Positions 8,601 to 15,705 of a DNA stretch of 37,474 nucleotides are shown in pieces. Made by a program: the position numbers and the translations under genes. The stretch covers positions 1 to 37,474 of the forward strand of contig DJEL01000016.1 of assembly GCA_002432425.1 (NCBI GenBank). Reading direction: 5' to 3'. Position 1 is the stretch's first letter; each line of letters begins with the position of its first letter. The DNA is from Lachnospiraceae bacterium UBA5899. GTDB taxonomy: Bacteria > Bacillota > Clostridia > Lachnospirales > Lachnospiraceae. A model generated the notes under the pieces. That model was not told where the DNA came from, ran no database searches, and saw only the letters and a program-made list of their open reading frames with translations.

Positions 8601-9311
8601 GGAAATGCAGATAAAGTCACCTTCCGTTTCCACCGAAAGGTCCGTGTAGCCCCAGCCGTTGCGGGTAATCATAAGCACCGCTTCTTCGTCTTCCTTCGGG
8701 TCGTCAAGCAGAAGCATTTCCGGCTGTACGATATATTCGATTTTCTGTTTTTTATGGATGCCGATTAAAAATTCTTCTATATTTTCCACATGCCCCGGTA
8801 TGTGGGAAAGTCCTAAATAATACTCCCGGTACTGTCTGTCCTGCCCGGTGAGCATGTCCGCAAAATCCGGTGCATAGAAAGCCGCAATGGCTTCCTCGGG
8901 ATTGGTCTTGGCAAGATTGGCAAAATGGAACAGGTTCTTCACCTCTCCCAACGAAAACGCAATCTCCTTTTTCTCCACCTGCACCGTAAAAGGCAGGCTG
9001 TATTCGCCGTGATTGCTGATAACGGAAAATTCTCCCTTTATCTCTTCCCCTTCCCGCACGTTTTCGCCGTGGAAACAATACGCAATCTCTTCATCGTTTC
9101 CCACAAACTGCGTGGTCAGGCATTCCATACGGTTGTCCGTCGTGTAAACAAGCCCTTTGGTAAGGCTTCCCTGTTTGGAATAAATGCGGAAGCTTCCTTC
9201 CTTTGTTTCGCCCTTTTCTATGGACAATTCGATATTTGTGCATGAAAAATCAAGGGAACTCTTTTCGTCCTCGAAATGTTCCTCCAGTAATCTGTTAATA
9301 ACCTCTTTCAT
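5676..9311 (-). CDS. Large Ig-like/helical-repeat protein (probably DUF5717 family)
   Basis: At 1211 aa this is the largest member and first gene of the four-gene operon. Residues about 15-115 form a beta-rich Ig-like region ending SLPFTVQVEKKE. A second one, at about 195-300, ends VKVPVAVKRQ. From about 320 to 1050 the protein is almost wholly helical, with irregular TPR/HEAT-like repeats. The last 130 residues are beta-rich again (VMIYYRYAPRDNY, DFVLFYGESLQYYIMEV). No signal peptide, membrane helix or catalytic motif is visible, so it is probably a cytoplasmic scaffold. The ATG at 9311 has AGGGGTG closely upstream; the longer frame to 9383 would start upstream of the promoter and is rejected. 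An 8-residue tandem duplication lies in the helical part. The DUF5717 label is recalled and unverified. Confidence 0.85.
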   Translation of the reverse strand: MKEVINRLLEEHFEDEKSSLDFSCTNIELSIEKGETKEGSFRIYSKQGSLTKGLVYTTDNRMECLTTQFVGNDEEIAYCFHGENVREGEEIKGEFSVISNHGEYSLPFTVQVEKKEIAFSLGEVKNLFHFANLAKTNPEEAIAAFYAPDFADMLTGQDRQYREYYLGLSHIPGHVENIEEFLIGIHKKQKIEYIVQPEMLLLDDPKEDEEAVLMITRNGWGYTDLSVETEGDFICISKQVLMEQDFMGNLCRLSVHIDTRRLHDGNNLGSIVLKGNYDTVKVPVAVKRQRHTNDYRQRREKKEITLQLMQLYLDFRMKKIGAGSWAKESSRLTEELLSLNDGDLYARLFHAQLLITAQRINEVKWILDHVSESLAQSAVEDDVLWAYYLYLTSLISEEESYVNKVTDKVEKLYRKNKDEWRIAWLLLYLSEEYNKSYSKRWMFLEEQLERGCSSPVIYTESLLLLNSNPSLLMHLGAQEKKLLYFGARHEMISPDVVMQLTYLAGKEKEYDAFLLKILTACYRTAADDGLLREICSQLMKGNRTGKEYFTWYKLAVEREIRLTRLYEFYMQSMDTEQVSIAGMEQVSIAGMEPIPKMVLMYFSYQNSLPYNKAAYLYANVYKYRENYPELYRTYLGQMGQFLINQIGKRRINKCLAYLYENLLTPEMLMGELTDDFAQLAFLQEVTVKKKGIRRVVVYDPGMEGEKVYPVCDGKAYASLPGADSRILLEDEAQNRYMNSEFYEAEKLLTADRLLKAVVPLAGNLHDVNIYQCFDGLTLQEITPENEKHFLYLLTDELAGEKLKKEVAKRLLRYYFEQDRTEELQAFLSNVDVMSYDDMESRNEILRYMVVRGMEDTAYYWLSAMGPYGIEPKVLMRLCSRWIEKTEYAEDSALTEMVYYAFAHGKYDERCLRYLILYAKGTIRMLRDIWKAAVNFCVDTYELNERMLTQMLFSGSFVGERMQIFKSYVESGARPEIEKAFLAECAYEYFAKDIVTERFVFDEIAAMSRRGDGVKKISCLAYVKYFAENPEEADKDTLPLLTVFIRSLMDKGIMMKMFTAFPQITDTDILALQDRTIVEYRASSPDSRVMIYYRYAPRDNYVPQGNASYGRNDNSYFVEEMKEVYGGVYSKDFVLFYGESLQYYIMEVVHDKEQVTESGTLQKSDTVMTEGSFALINDMSISSAMQDYATVDKLYEEYRRKEFMTGKLFTLR
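7537..7584 (-). repeat. 24-bp in-frame tandem duplication in the DUF5717-like gene
   Basis: Two adjacent 24-bp units (7537-7560 and 7561-7584) differ at one base, C versus T in GGACACC/GGATACC. They encode EQVSIAGM twice in succession, with no frame change. It looks like a recent slippage or duplication event inside a helical linker. Confidence 0.9.
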
Positions 9312-9341
9312 GCCTTCACCCCTTTGCCCTGTCATGTTTCC

Positions 9342-9371
9342 AGTATACCATTTTCCTATAGGAATAGGCAA
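9342..9371 (-). promoter_or_regulatory. Promoter of the four-gene unknown operon
   Basis: On the minus strand, TTGCCT (9371-9366) and TATACT (9347-9342) are 18 bp apart. This gives a start near 9335, about 24 nt before the ATG at 9311. It lies in the 113-bp gap between the divergent operon and the SpoIID-like gene. No terminator interrupts the next three gene junctions (14, 17 and 74 nt), so one transcript is likely. Confidence 0.65.
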
Positions 9372-9424
9372 ACTTTTTTTCATCCGGCATATACTGTCTA
9401 TAAGTAAAAATCATGAGGTTTGAT

Positions 9425-10672
9425 ATGGACTCAACTCTCTTTACCAAAGCCGGCTTTTTACGGATTAACGTCACCTCTTCCCTGGGACAGATACCCGTAA
9501 AGGATGCCACGGTCTCCATTACCTATACCGGCGAGCCCGGGCGGGTGTTAGAGGAGCTTACCACCGATGAATCCGGTCTGACCGATACCATTGAGCTTCC
9601 CGCTCCCGACATATCCTACAGCCTTGACCCCGAAAGCGAAGTGCAGCCGTATTCGGAATTTACCATTACCGTAACGGCTTCCGGCTATGAGCCCGTCATT
9701 GTCAGCGGCTCCGAAATTTTGGCAGAATCCCTTTCCACCCAGCCCATCCGCATGAATCCGCTGGATGCTACGGAAGAATATGAAAAAAGGGTGGTCATTC
9801 CCGCCCATACCCTTTGGGGTGACTACCCTGCCAAAATTCCCGAATCCGAAGTAAAACCCATTGCGGAAACCGGCGAAATCGTCTTAAGCCGCGTGGTGGT
9901 TCCCGAATATGTCATTGTCCACGACGGGGCTCCCAGTGACCGCACCGCCCAGAATTACTGGGTCAAATACACGGATTATATCAAAAACGTGGCTTCCTCC
10001 GAAATCTATTCCACCTGGCCGGAATCCACCATTTATGCCAACGTGCTGGCTATCATGTCCTTTACGCTGAACCGCGTCTACACGGAATGGTACCGGAACC
10101 AGGGCTACAACTTTACCATTACCAGTTCCACCGCCTACGACCAGAAATGGATTTACGGCAGGAACACCTACCAGAACATCAACCGGGTAGTGGACAGTAT
10201 CTTTGCCAACTACGTTTCCCGCCCCGGCATCCGCCAGCCGCTTTTTACCTCCTACTGCGACGGTCAGCGCGTGACCTGTTCCGGTTTGAGTCAGTGGGGT
10301 TCCAAATACCTCGGTGACCAGAGCTACACCGCCATCCAGATTTTGCGCTATTATTACGGAAACGACATTTATATCAACACCGCGGATGTCATCTCCGGCG
10401 TTCCTTCCTCCTTCCCCGGCTACGATTTAACCATCGGTTCCTCCGGCGACAAGGTGCGCCAGCTCCAGCAGCAGTTAAACCGCATTGCCCAGAATTACCC
10501 TGCCATTCCCAAGGTTACGGCAGACGGCATCTACGGTTCCGCTACGGCTGCTGCCGTCCGCAGCTTCCAGAACATTTTCGGGCTGCCCGCCACCGGCATC
10601 ACGGACTTTCCGACCTGGTACGCCATCTCCCGCATCTATGTGGGCGTCACCCGGATTGCGGAGCCGTCGTAA
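9425..10672 (+). CDS. SpoIID-like protein with peptidoglycan-binding domain
   Basis: This 415-aa protein has three parts. An N-terminal carboxypeptidase-regulatory/Ig-like beta domain (about 10-112) is followed by a SpoIID/LytB-type domain (about 155-320). That domain carries YIKNVASSEIYSTWP, where E193 fits the catalytic glutamate of SpoIID glycan lyases, and a closing GLSQWGSKYLGD...ILRYYYGNDIYI. The C-terminus is a type-1 peptidoglycan-binding domain (about 335-405, TADGIYGSATAAAVRSFQ). SpoIID family enzymes cleave denuded glycan strands during engulfment. There is no signal peptide, so export must use another route, or the protein acts after mother-cell lysis. ATG 9425 is chosen because GAGG lies 6 nt upstream; the ATG at 9413 overlaps that site. 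The gene is divergent from the unknown operon and alone on its strand here. Confidence 0.85.
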   Translation: MDSTLFTKAGFLRINVTSSLGQIPVKDATVSITYTGEPGRVLEELTTDESGLTDTIELPAPDISYSLDPESEVQPYSEFTITVTASGYEPVIVSGSEILAESLSTQPIRMNPLDATEEYEKRVVIPAHTLWGDYPAKIPESEVKPIAETGEIVLSRVVVPEYVIVHDGAPSDRTAQNYWVKYTDYIKNVASSEIYSTWPESTIYANVLAIMSFTLNRVYTEWYRNQGYNFTITSSTAYDQKWIYGRNTYQNINRVVDSIFANYVSRPGIRQPLFTSYCDGQRVTCSGLSQWGSKYLGDQSYTAIQILRYYYGNDIYINTADVISGVPSSFPGYDLTIGSSGDKVRQLQQQLNRIAQNYPAIPKVTADGIYGSATAAAVRSFQNIFGLPATGITDFPTWYAISRIYVGVTRIAEPS

Positions 10673-10692
10673 ACTTGTTATGCGGATGCACG

Positions 10693-10731
10693 AAAAAAGG
10701 GGGCTGTTTTGCACAGCTCCCTTTTGTTTTT
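10693..10731. terminator. Bidirectional intrinsic terminator
   Basis: The stem GGGGGCTGT / ACAGCTCCC (10699-10707 and 10713-10721, one G-U pair) has a 5-nt loop. TTTTGTTTTT follows on the plus strand and TTTTTT on the minus strand. It serves the SpoIID-like gene and, from the other side, greA, whose stop codon is adjacent. Confidence 0.85.
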
Positions 10732-11235
10732 CTAAAAGCTCCGGATTTTATCGCTTCCGTCATCCACGGTGTTTTCTATCTTCAGTATCTTTACGTCATA
10801 ACCGGCACCGGGATTTACTTCTACGGAAACCACATCGCCCACCTTGTGCCCCAAAAGCGCTTTTCCTAAGGGAGACTCGTTGGAAATGAGGCCATGCAGG
10901 GAATCTCCCCGCATGGTCGTTACAATCTTGTAAACCTCCGTGCTGCCGTCATCCGCAAACTCTATGGTAACCGTGTTGTCGATACCCACTTCATCCTCGG
11001 CGGACTCGTCGGATATGACCTCCGCCGTCCTTATCATACGGTCCAGGAAACGGATACGGCTTTCGTTTTTGTTCTTTTCCTTCTTGGCTGCATGGTATTC
11101 AAAGTTTTCACTTAAATCCCCATGTGCCCTGGCTTCCTTCACATCCTCCAAAAGCTTCGGACGCAATGTCAGCTTCCGGTATTCAATTTCCTCTTCCATA
11201 CGACGGATATCGTTTTTCGTCAGCTTGTCGTTCAT
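10732..11235 (-). CDS. greA: Transcription elongation factor GreA
   Basis: GreA rescues backtracked RNA polymerase by stimulating cleavage of the 3' end of the transcript. The 167-aa protein has the N-terminal coiled coil ending in the tip region ARAHGDLSENFEYHAAKKEK, which carries the two acidic residues (D and E of GDLSEN) that coordinate the catalytic Mg. The C-terminal FKBP-like domain includes SPLGKALLGHKVGDVV. The frame is open to 11319, but homology begins at MNDKLTKND, so the ATG at 11235 is used. The ribosome site there is only moderate (an AGG close to the start, with AAAGG further up). It lies 73 nt behind htpG, separated by a long palindrome, and may share its transcript. Confidence 0.96.
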   Translation of the reverse strand: MNDKLTKNDIRRMEEEIEYRKLTLRPKLLEDVKEARAHGDLSENFEYHAAKKEKNKNESRIRFLDRMIRTAEVISDESAEDEVGIDNTVTIEFADDGSTEVYKIVTTMRGDSLHGLISNESPLGKALLGHKVGDVVSVEVNPGAGYDVKILKIENTVDDGSDKIRSF

Positions 11236-11258
11236 AGCCTGTCCGCATCCTTTCCTTA

Positions 11259-11285
11259 CATGCAGCCGCTTTAAGCGGCTGCATG
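11259..11285. repeat. Perfect 13-bp-arm palindrome between htpG and greA
   Basis: CATGCAGCCGCTT and its exact complement flank a single T. In RNA this gives a GC-rich stem with a short UUUAA-type loop. It is not followed by a U-tract on either strand, so it is not a classical terminator. It ends only a few bases before the region carrying the greA ribosome site. Confidence 0.85.
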
Positions 11286-11308
11286 CTCCCAGCACTCTTC
11301 TGTGGGGT

Positions 11309-13390
11309 TTATTTTGCAAGCAGCATCATGATTTCGTTGCTTCTGTTTACAAACTTGGTCATATCTTCCGGCTTTAAGGGTGCATGCTGCAGCTTTGCAA
11401 GGTCGTAAAGCTGTTCGCAGATCATACCCACATGCTCATCCTCCTGATGACCGATTACATACTGTACCAGCGGATGGTTGGCATTTAAAATTAAGGTCTC
11501 GCCTTCTTCCGCCATGTCACCCATACCCATGCCATTCATGGCATACATCTTCATCATGTCCTGCATACGGCGGCTTTCCTCGGAAAGGGTAATCATGGAA
11601 GAAATCTTCTTGTTTTTCAGCTTCTCTACCTTAACTTCCAGCTTATCCTTCTTTAAGGCCTTCTTCATAATCTTGGCAATGGCTTCTGCCTGACCCTTCA
11701 TTTCCTCTTCCGCTTTCTTGGAAGTCTTGGACTTGAAGGTATCTGTCAGGTCGGCATCGATTCTCTGGAATTTAATGCCCTCGTTCTTGGCCTCCAGCTG
11801 GGAAATAAACGGCTGGTCAATATTGTGGTTCAGGATAATCGCATCCATCTTGGCAGCCTTGAACATGTTGATGTACTGGCTCTGCTGTACCTCATCGGTA
11901 ACATAATAGATAACCTTTTCCTTCTTTTCTTCGCCCTCGGCAGCATCGTCTGCATTGCCGTCAGTTGTACTGCCGTCTGCAGTATTGCCATCGGAAATGA
12001 CTTCTGCTTCTACCTTGTTGCCGTTTTCATCGGTTGCATTCTCTGCTGCATCCGGGTCAGTCTTGTTGACTTCCAGGCACTCCGGCAGCGTCATATATTT
12101 ACCGTCCAGATTCTTAAAGAGAATGTAGTCCGTCATCTTCTCGCAGAACTTGCCGTCCTTTAAGCAGCCGAACTTGATGAACGGGCTGATATCGTCCCAG
12201 TATTTCTCGTATTCTTCTTTTTCGGTCTTGCACATACCTGCCAGCTTGTCAGCCACTTTCTTGCTGATGTAATCGGAAATCTTCTTGACAAAACCGTCGT
12301 TCTGCAGAGCGCTTCGGGAAACGTTAAGAGGCAGATCCGGGCAATCGATGACACCCTTTAAAAGCATCAGGAATTCCGGAATAACCTCTTTGATATTGTC
12401 GGCAATAAATACCTGGTTGTTGTAAAGCTTAATGGTTCCTTCGATGGACTCATATTCCATATTAATCTTCGGGAAATATAAAATACCTTTCAGATTGAAC
12501 GGATAGTCCATATTCAGGTGAATCCAGAACAGAGGTTCCTTGTAATCCTGAAATACCTTTCTGTAAAAAGCAATATAATCATCCTTGGTACATTCATTCG
12601 GATTTTTCATCCACAGAGGATTGGTATCGTTCAAAAGCTCGGGACGTTTCTTGATTTTCAGTTTTTCTTCGTCGCCTTCTTTTTCCGGCTTAATGGTTTC
12701 GATAACCTCATCGGACTCTAATTTTTCTTCTGCCTTGATAATCTGGGTTTCCTTGATATCTTCCTTGCTTAAATAAATTTCAGTCGGCATGAAGGAGCAG
12801 TACTTCTTGATAACCTCTCTTGCCTTGTATTCATTACAGAATTCCAGACAATCTTCCATTAAGAACAAAGTAATGGTGGTGCCGACTTCTGCCTTATCGC
12901 CGTCCTCCATGGAAAATTCCGTACCGCCGTCGCATTCCCAGTGCACCGCCTTGGCGCCTTCCTTGTAGGATAAGGTGTCAATGTGTACTTTGTCCGCAAC
13001 CATAAATGCGGAATAGAAGCCCAGACCGAAATGTCCGATAATCTGGTCTGCGTTGCTCTTGTCCTTGTATTTTTCAATGAAATCCGCTGCGCCGGAGAAT
13101 GCAATCTGGTTGATGTATTCTTCTACTTCGTCAGCGGTCATGCCAAGACCGTTATCCTTAAAGGTAAGGGTCTTTTTCTCCGGGTTGACAATTACGTCAA
13201 TTCTCGGTTTGTAGCCTTCGGGGAGCTCGTACTCTCCCATCATATCCAGCTTCTTTAATTTGGTAATGGCATCACAGCCATTAGAAATCAGTTCCCTGTA
13301 AAAGATATCATGGTCGGAATACAACCACTTTTTAATAATCGGGAAAATATTGTCACTGTTAATTGATAAACTGCCTTTTTTTGCTGCCAT
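11309..13390 (-). CDS. htpG: Hsp90-family chaperone HtpG
   Basis: HtpG is the bacterial ATP-dependent Hsp90. The GHKL ATPase motifs are intact: ELISNGCDAITKL, DNGLGMTADEV and GHFGLGFYSAFMVA. Middle-domain LNVSRSALQND and the C-terminal dimerisation region are present. The 693-aa length exceeds the roughly 625 aa of the well-known homologues. The excess comes partly from a charged linker (EKLESDEVIETIKPEKEGDEEK) and mainly from an acidic, Asn/Asp/Thr-rich insertion at about residues 443-488 (DGNTADGSTTDGNADDAAEG). The ATG at 13390 is chosen over an in-frame GTG 9 nt upstream, which lies only 2 nt from the Shine-Dalgarno AAGGA. A CIRCE element upstream indicates HrcA control. Confidence 0.96.
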   Translation of the reverse strand: MAAKKGSLSINSDNIFPIIKKWLYSDHDIFYRELISNGCDAITKLKKLDMMGEYELPEGYKPRIDVIVNPEKKTLTFKDNGLGMTADEVEEYINQIAFSGAADFIEKYKDKSNADQIIGHFGLGFYSAFMVADKVHIDTLSYKEGAKAVHWECDGGTEFSMEDGDKAEVGTTITLFLMEDCLEFCNEYKAREVIKKYCSFMPTEIYLSKEDIKETQIIKAEEKLESDEVIETIKPEKEGDEEKLKIKKRPELLNDTNPLWMKNPNECTKDDYIAFYRKVFQDYKEPLFWIHLNMDYPFNLKGILYFPKINMEYESIEGTIKLYNNQVFIADNIKEVIPEFLMLLKGVIDCPDLPLNVSRSALQNDGFVKKISDYISKKVADKLAGMCKTEKEEYEKYWDDISPFIKFGCLKDGKFCEKMTDYILFKNLDGKYMTLPECLEVNKTDPDAAENATDENGNKVEAEVISDGNTADGSTTDGNADDAAEGEEKKEKVIYYVTDEVQQSQYINMFKAAKMDAIILNHNIDQPFISQLEAKNEGIKFQRIDADLTDTFKSKTSKKAEEEMKGQAEAIAKIMKKALKKDKLEVKVEKLKNKKISSMITLSEESRRMQDMMKMYAMNGMGMGDMAEEGETLILNANHPLVQYVIGHQEDEHVGMICEQLYDLAKLQHAPLKPEDMTKFVNRSNEIMMLLAK

Positions 13391-13422
13391 ATAAAACACT
13401 GTCCTTCCTATACTAAAATACC

Positions 13423-13439
13423 GCCTGCCCGACGCAGGC
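13423..13439 (-). other. Hairpin in the htpG leader
   Basis: GCCTGC and GCAGGC form a 6-bp GC stem with a 5-nt loop in the predicted 5' UTR, about 15-20 nt upstream of the Shine-Dalgarno sequence. No U-tract follows. It could stabilise the mRNA; no function is shown. Confidence 0.5.
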
Positions 13440-13459
13440 TTATTTCATCACATAAATGT

Positions 13460-13488
13460 AGTGTAAATCTGTCATGGCAAAAAGTCAA
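13460..13488 (-). promoter_or_regulatory. htpG promoter
   Basis: On the minus strand, TTGACT (13488-13483) and TACACT (13465-13460) are separated by exactly 17 bp. RNA would start near 13453, giving a leader of about 63 nt. The CIRCE operator lies 8 bp upstream of the -35 rather than downstream of the start. A second, weaker candidate with a -10 TATAAA lies on the far side of CIRCE at the end of the preceding gene. Confidence 0.65.
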
Positions 13489-13496
13489 TATAAAAA

Positions 13497-13523
13497 TTAG
13501 CACTCATTCAAGGTGAGTGCTAA
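13497..13523. promoter_or_regulatory. CIRCE operator (HrcA binding site)
   Basis: The arms TTAGCACTC and GAGTGCTAA match the CIRCE consensus perfectly, with the standard 9-bp spacer (ATTCAAGGT). CIRCE is bound by the heat-labile repressor HrcA, which controls class I heat-shock genes such as groESL and dnaK. Here it sits between the foldase gene and htpG. Read on the minus strand, the inverted repeat is followed by TTTTTATA, so it could also act as a weak terminator for the preceding operon. Confidence 0.95.
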
Positions 13524-13546
13524 TAATTTTATAAACTTTATTAAAT

Positions 13547-14614
13547 TTATAGAAAATACGAATCAAACACCTTGAAAAAATCGGAAGTGGTGACTTCCGG
13601 GTCCTGAACACAGGTAACCTCTTTCCAGAGCTTTTCATTCAGGGTTCTTGTCAGGGTTTCCACATAACTGTCGTATTCTTCCCCGAATACTTCCTTCTTC
13701 CGTTCTTCCATGATGATCTGCTTATTGTGGTCGGTTTCTTCCCGGTTGTAGGTGCTTAAGCATTTCAGAATATGGTATCCGTCTTCATCCTCAATAATAT
13801 TGCTGATTTCGCCGGTGCTCATATTGAAAACCACATCTTCCAGCTCTTTCGATACCTGACCTTTGCCGATGGAAGTCCGGATGTCTGCATATTCACTGTA
13901 CTGCGCCGCCACACTTTCAAAATCGTGGGCTCCGTCCGTAGCCAGTGCATAAGCTTCTTTTGCCTCATTGTAGGCTGCCGTTTTCGTTGCCTCGGCATAT
14001 TCCACCCGCTTGCCGCTTCCGTCCGTGGTGTACGTGCGGATATAAATCTGCTCCACCGTTACCATACGGGCCTCGTCATCGCTGATTTCGGGATTGATAT
14101 CCTGAATAATCTGGGCATATACCTTTTCCGCCAACGCATATTCCGTATACATCTGCAGGATGAGCTTTTCGGAAAGGTTCAGGGTTTCGATTTCCTTTTC
14201 ATTTAAGGAAGCGTAAAACGTATCGGCTGCCGCCTTCACGCTGCTTTTTTCCGCATCATCCAGCGTTACCTTTCGCTCCTGCGCCATAAGATTCAGTGTC
14301 TTTATCTGGGCTATCCGCGCCAGTACGGTTTCCTTCAGATTGTCCTGCAAAGTGACGCCGTTCTGGCTCACTTCAAAAATCTGCTCGCCGAATACTTCTT
14401 CGTATTCATTCTGCACAGTCGTCAGATACAACATAATTTCCGGTACCCGGCAGGACATGTTCTCTATCTTGAACACTTCATCCTTGGCAAAACCGGTGGT
14501 CAGCACCACCTTGGTGGTACTGCCGCTTTTGCCGCAGCCCGCAAGCAGCATCAGAACGGAAAGCAACGCTGCCGCAAGCCGTTTTCTTTTTCCTTTATTT
14601 TTACTGAATAACAT
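13547..14614 (-). CDS. PrsA-like parvulin foldase lipoprotein
   Basis: The 355-aa protein has a lysine-rich N-terminus, a hydrophobic stretch and the lipobox LLAGC with Cys27, so it is predicted to be a lipoprotein on the outer face of the membrane. A helical chaperone region is followed by a PPIC-type (parvulin) region at about 180-290 (VEQIYIRTYT..., FESVAAQYSEY, IGKGQVSKELEDVVFNMSTGEISNIIEDEDGYHILK). PrsA proteins help exported proteins fold after translocation. Its ATG lies inside the last codons of ilvE (14-bp overlap), with AGGGATGG upstream, which implies coupling to ilvE. The pairing with a branched-chain aminotransferase has no obvious functional logic. CIRCE follows directly downstream. 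I stop short of calling it prsA because several paralogous foldases exist in Clostridia. Confidence 0.88.
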   Translation of the reverse strand: MLFSKNKGKRKRLAAALLSVLMLLAGCGKSGSTTKVVLTTGFAKDEVFKIENMSCRVPEIMLYLTTVQNEYEEVFGEQIFEVSQNGVTLQDNLKETVLARIAQIKTLNLMAQERKVTLDDAEKSSVKAAADTFYASLNEKEIETLNLSEKLILQMYTEYALAEKVYAQIIQDINPEISDDEARMVTVEQIYIRTYTTDGSGKRVEYAEATKTAAYNEAKEAYALATDGAHDFESVAAQYSEYADIRTSIGKGQVSKELEDVVFNMSTGEISNIIEDEDGYHILKCLSTYNREETDHNKQIIMEERKKEVFGEEYDSYVETLTRTLNEKLWKEVTCVQDPEVTTSDFFKVFDSYFL

Positions 14615-15635
14615 GAATCCATCCCTTAGGGCCTTCGATACGTCCCATCTGAATACCGGTCAGTGTTTCATAAAGCTTTCTGGTAACAGGGCCCATATCG
14701 TCCATACCGCTGGGCAGGCAGATTTCATTGCCGTGGTCAACAATCTTGCCGACAGGGGAAATAACGGCTGCTGTACCGCAGAGACCGCATTCTGCCATGT
14801 CTTTCAGTTCATCCTTGTAAACTTCTCTTTCTTCTACTTCCAGTCCTAAGATATCTCTTGCTACTACCACTAAGGAACGTCTGGTAATGGAAGGAAGAAT
14901 ACTGTCGGACTTCGGTGTTACAACCTTGCCGTCCTTGGTTACGAACAGGATGTTAGCGCCGCCGGTTTCCTCAAGCTTGGTACGGGTTGCCGGGTCAAGA
15001 TACATATTTTCCGCATAACCTTCCTTGTGTGCCGTTACGATAGCATGAAGGCTCATTGCATAGTTAAGTCCGGCTTTGATGTGTCCGGTTCCGTGAGGTG
15101 CCGCACGGTCAAAGTCACTGATTTTAACGGTAATGGGTTTTGCGCCGCCTTTGAAGTAAGGACCTACGGGCGTACAGAACATTCTGAACTGATACTCGTC
15201 TGCGGGTTTGACGCCGATAACCGGGTTGCTGCCGAACATGTAGGGTCTGATGTAAAGAGTTGCACCGCTGCCGTAAGGAGGCACATATGCCGCATTGGCT
15301 GCTACTACCTTATTGACGGCATCCATAAATCTTTCCTTCGGGAATACGGGCATTTCCAGTCTTGCTGCGGAATCCATCATTCTTTCTGCATTTAAGTCCG
15401 GGCGGAAGGTTACGATATGTCCATCCTCTGTGGTATAAGCCTTTAATCCTTCAAATACGGTCTGTGCATACTGGAGTACGCCTGCGCATTCATTCAGTAC
15501 AATATTAGGATCTTCTGTCAGGGTGCCTTCGTCCCATGCACCGTTTTTGAAATTGGATACATACCGGTAATCTGTCTGGATATAACCGAAACCGATGCTG
15601 CTCCAGTCAATGTTTTTCTTTGTTGTATTTTCCAT
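14601..15635 (-). CDS. ilvE: Branched-chain amino acid aminotransferase (IlvE)
   Basis: This fold-type IV PLP enzyme carries out the last, reversible step of leucine, isoleucine and valine synthesis, using glutamate as amino donor. At 344 aa it is full length. The PLP lysine sits in GHIKAGLNYAMSLHA. The family segments QTVFEGLKAY, RPDLNAERM, LYIRPYMFGS and GLCGTAAVISPVG are all present. The ATG has GAGGAAG about 9 nt upstream and a promoter at 15669-15696. The 3' end overlaps the foldase gene by 14 bp, so they form a two-gene operon. Confidence 0.96.
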   Translation of the reverse strand: MENTTKKNIDWSSIGFGYIQTDYRYVSNFKNGAWDEGTLTEDPNIVLNECAGVLQYAQTVFEGLKAYTTEDGHIVTFRPDLNAERMMDSAARLEMPVFPKERFMDAVNKVVAANAAYVPPYGSGATLYIRPYMFGSNPVIGVKPADEYQFRMFCTPVGPYFKGGAKPITVKISDFDRAAPHGTGHIKAGLNYAMSLHAIVTAHKEGYAENMYLDPATRTKLEETGGANILFVTKDGKVVTPKSDSILPSITRRSLVVVARDILGLEVEEREVYKDELKDMAECGLCGTAAVISPVGKIVDHGNEICLPSGMDDMGPVTRKLYETLTGIQMGRIEGPKGWIHVIQ

Positions 15636-15668
15636 AATCTGTACTTCCTCTCCTATATTTTTTTACAA

Positions 15669-15696
15669 TTATTATCCTTTTTTTACGAAAAGTCAA
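15669..15696 (-). promoter_or_regulatory. ilvE promoter
   Basis: On the minus strand, TTGACT (15696-15691) is followed after 16 bp by TAATAA (15674-15669), within a GATAATAATTG stretch. It lies between the folA stop and ilvE. No terminator is visible before it. Confidence 0.55.
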
Positions 15697-15705
15697 CTAC
15701 TTCTC

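Noticed and set aside
9312..9383. Longer start of the 1211-aa protein
   Set aside because: The extension covers the promoter at 9342-9371, and the ATG at 9311 has a ribosome site.
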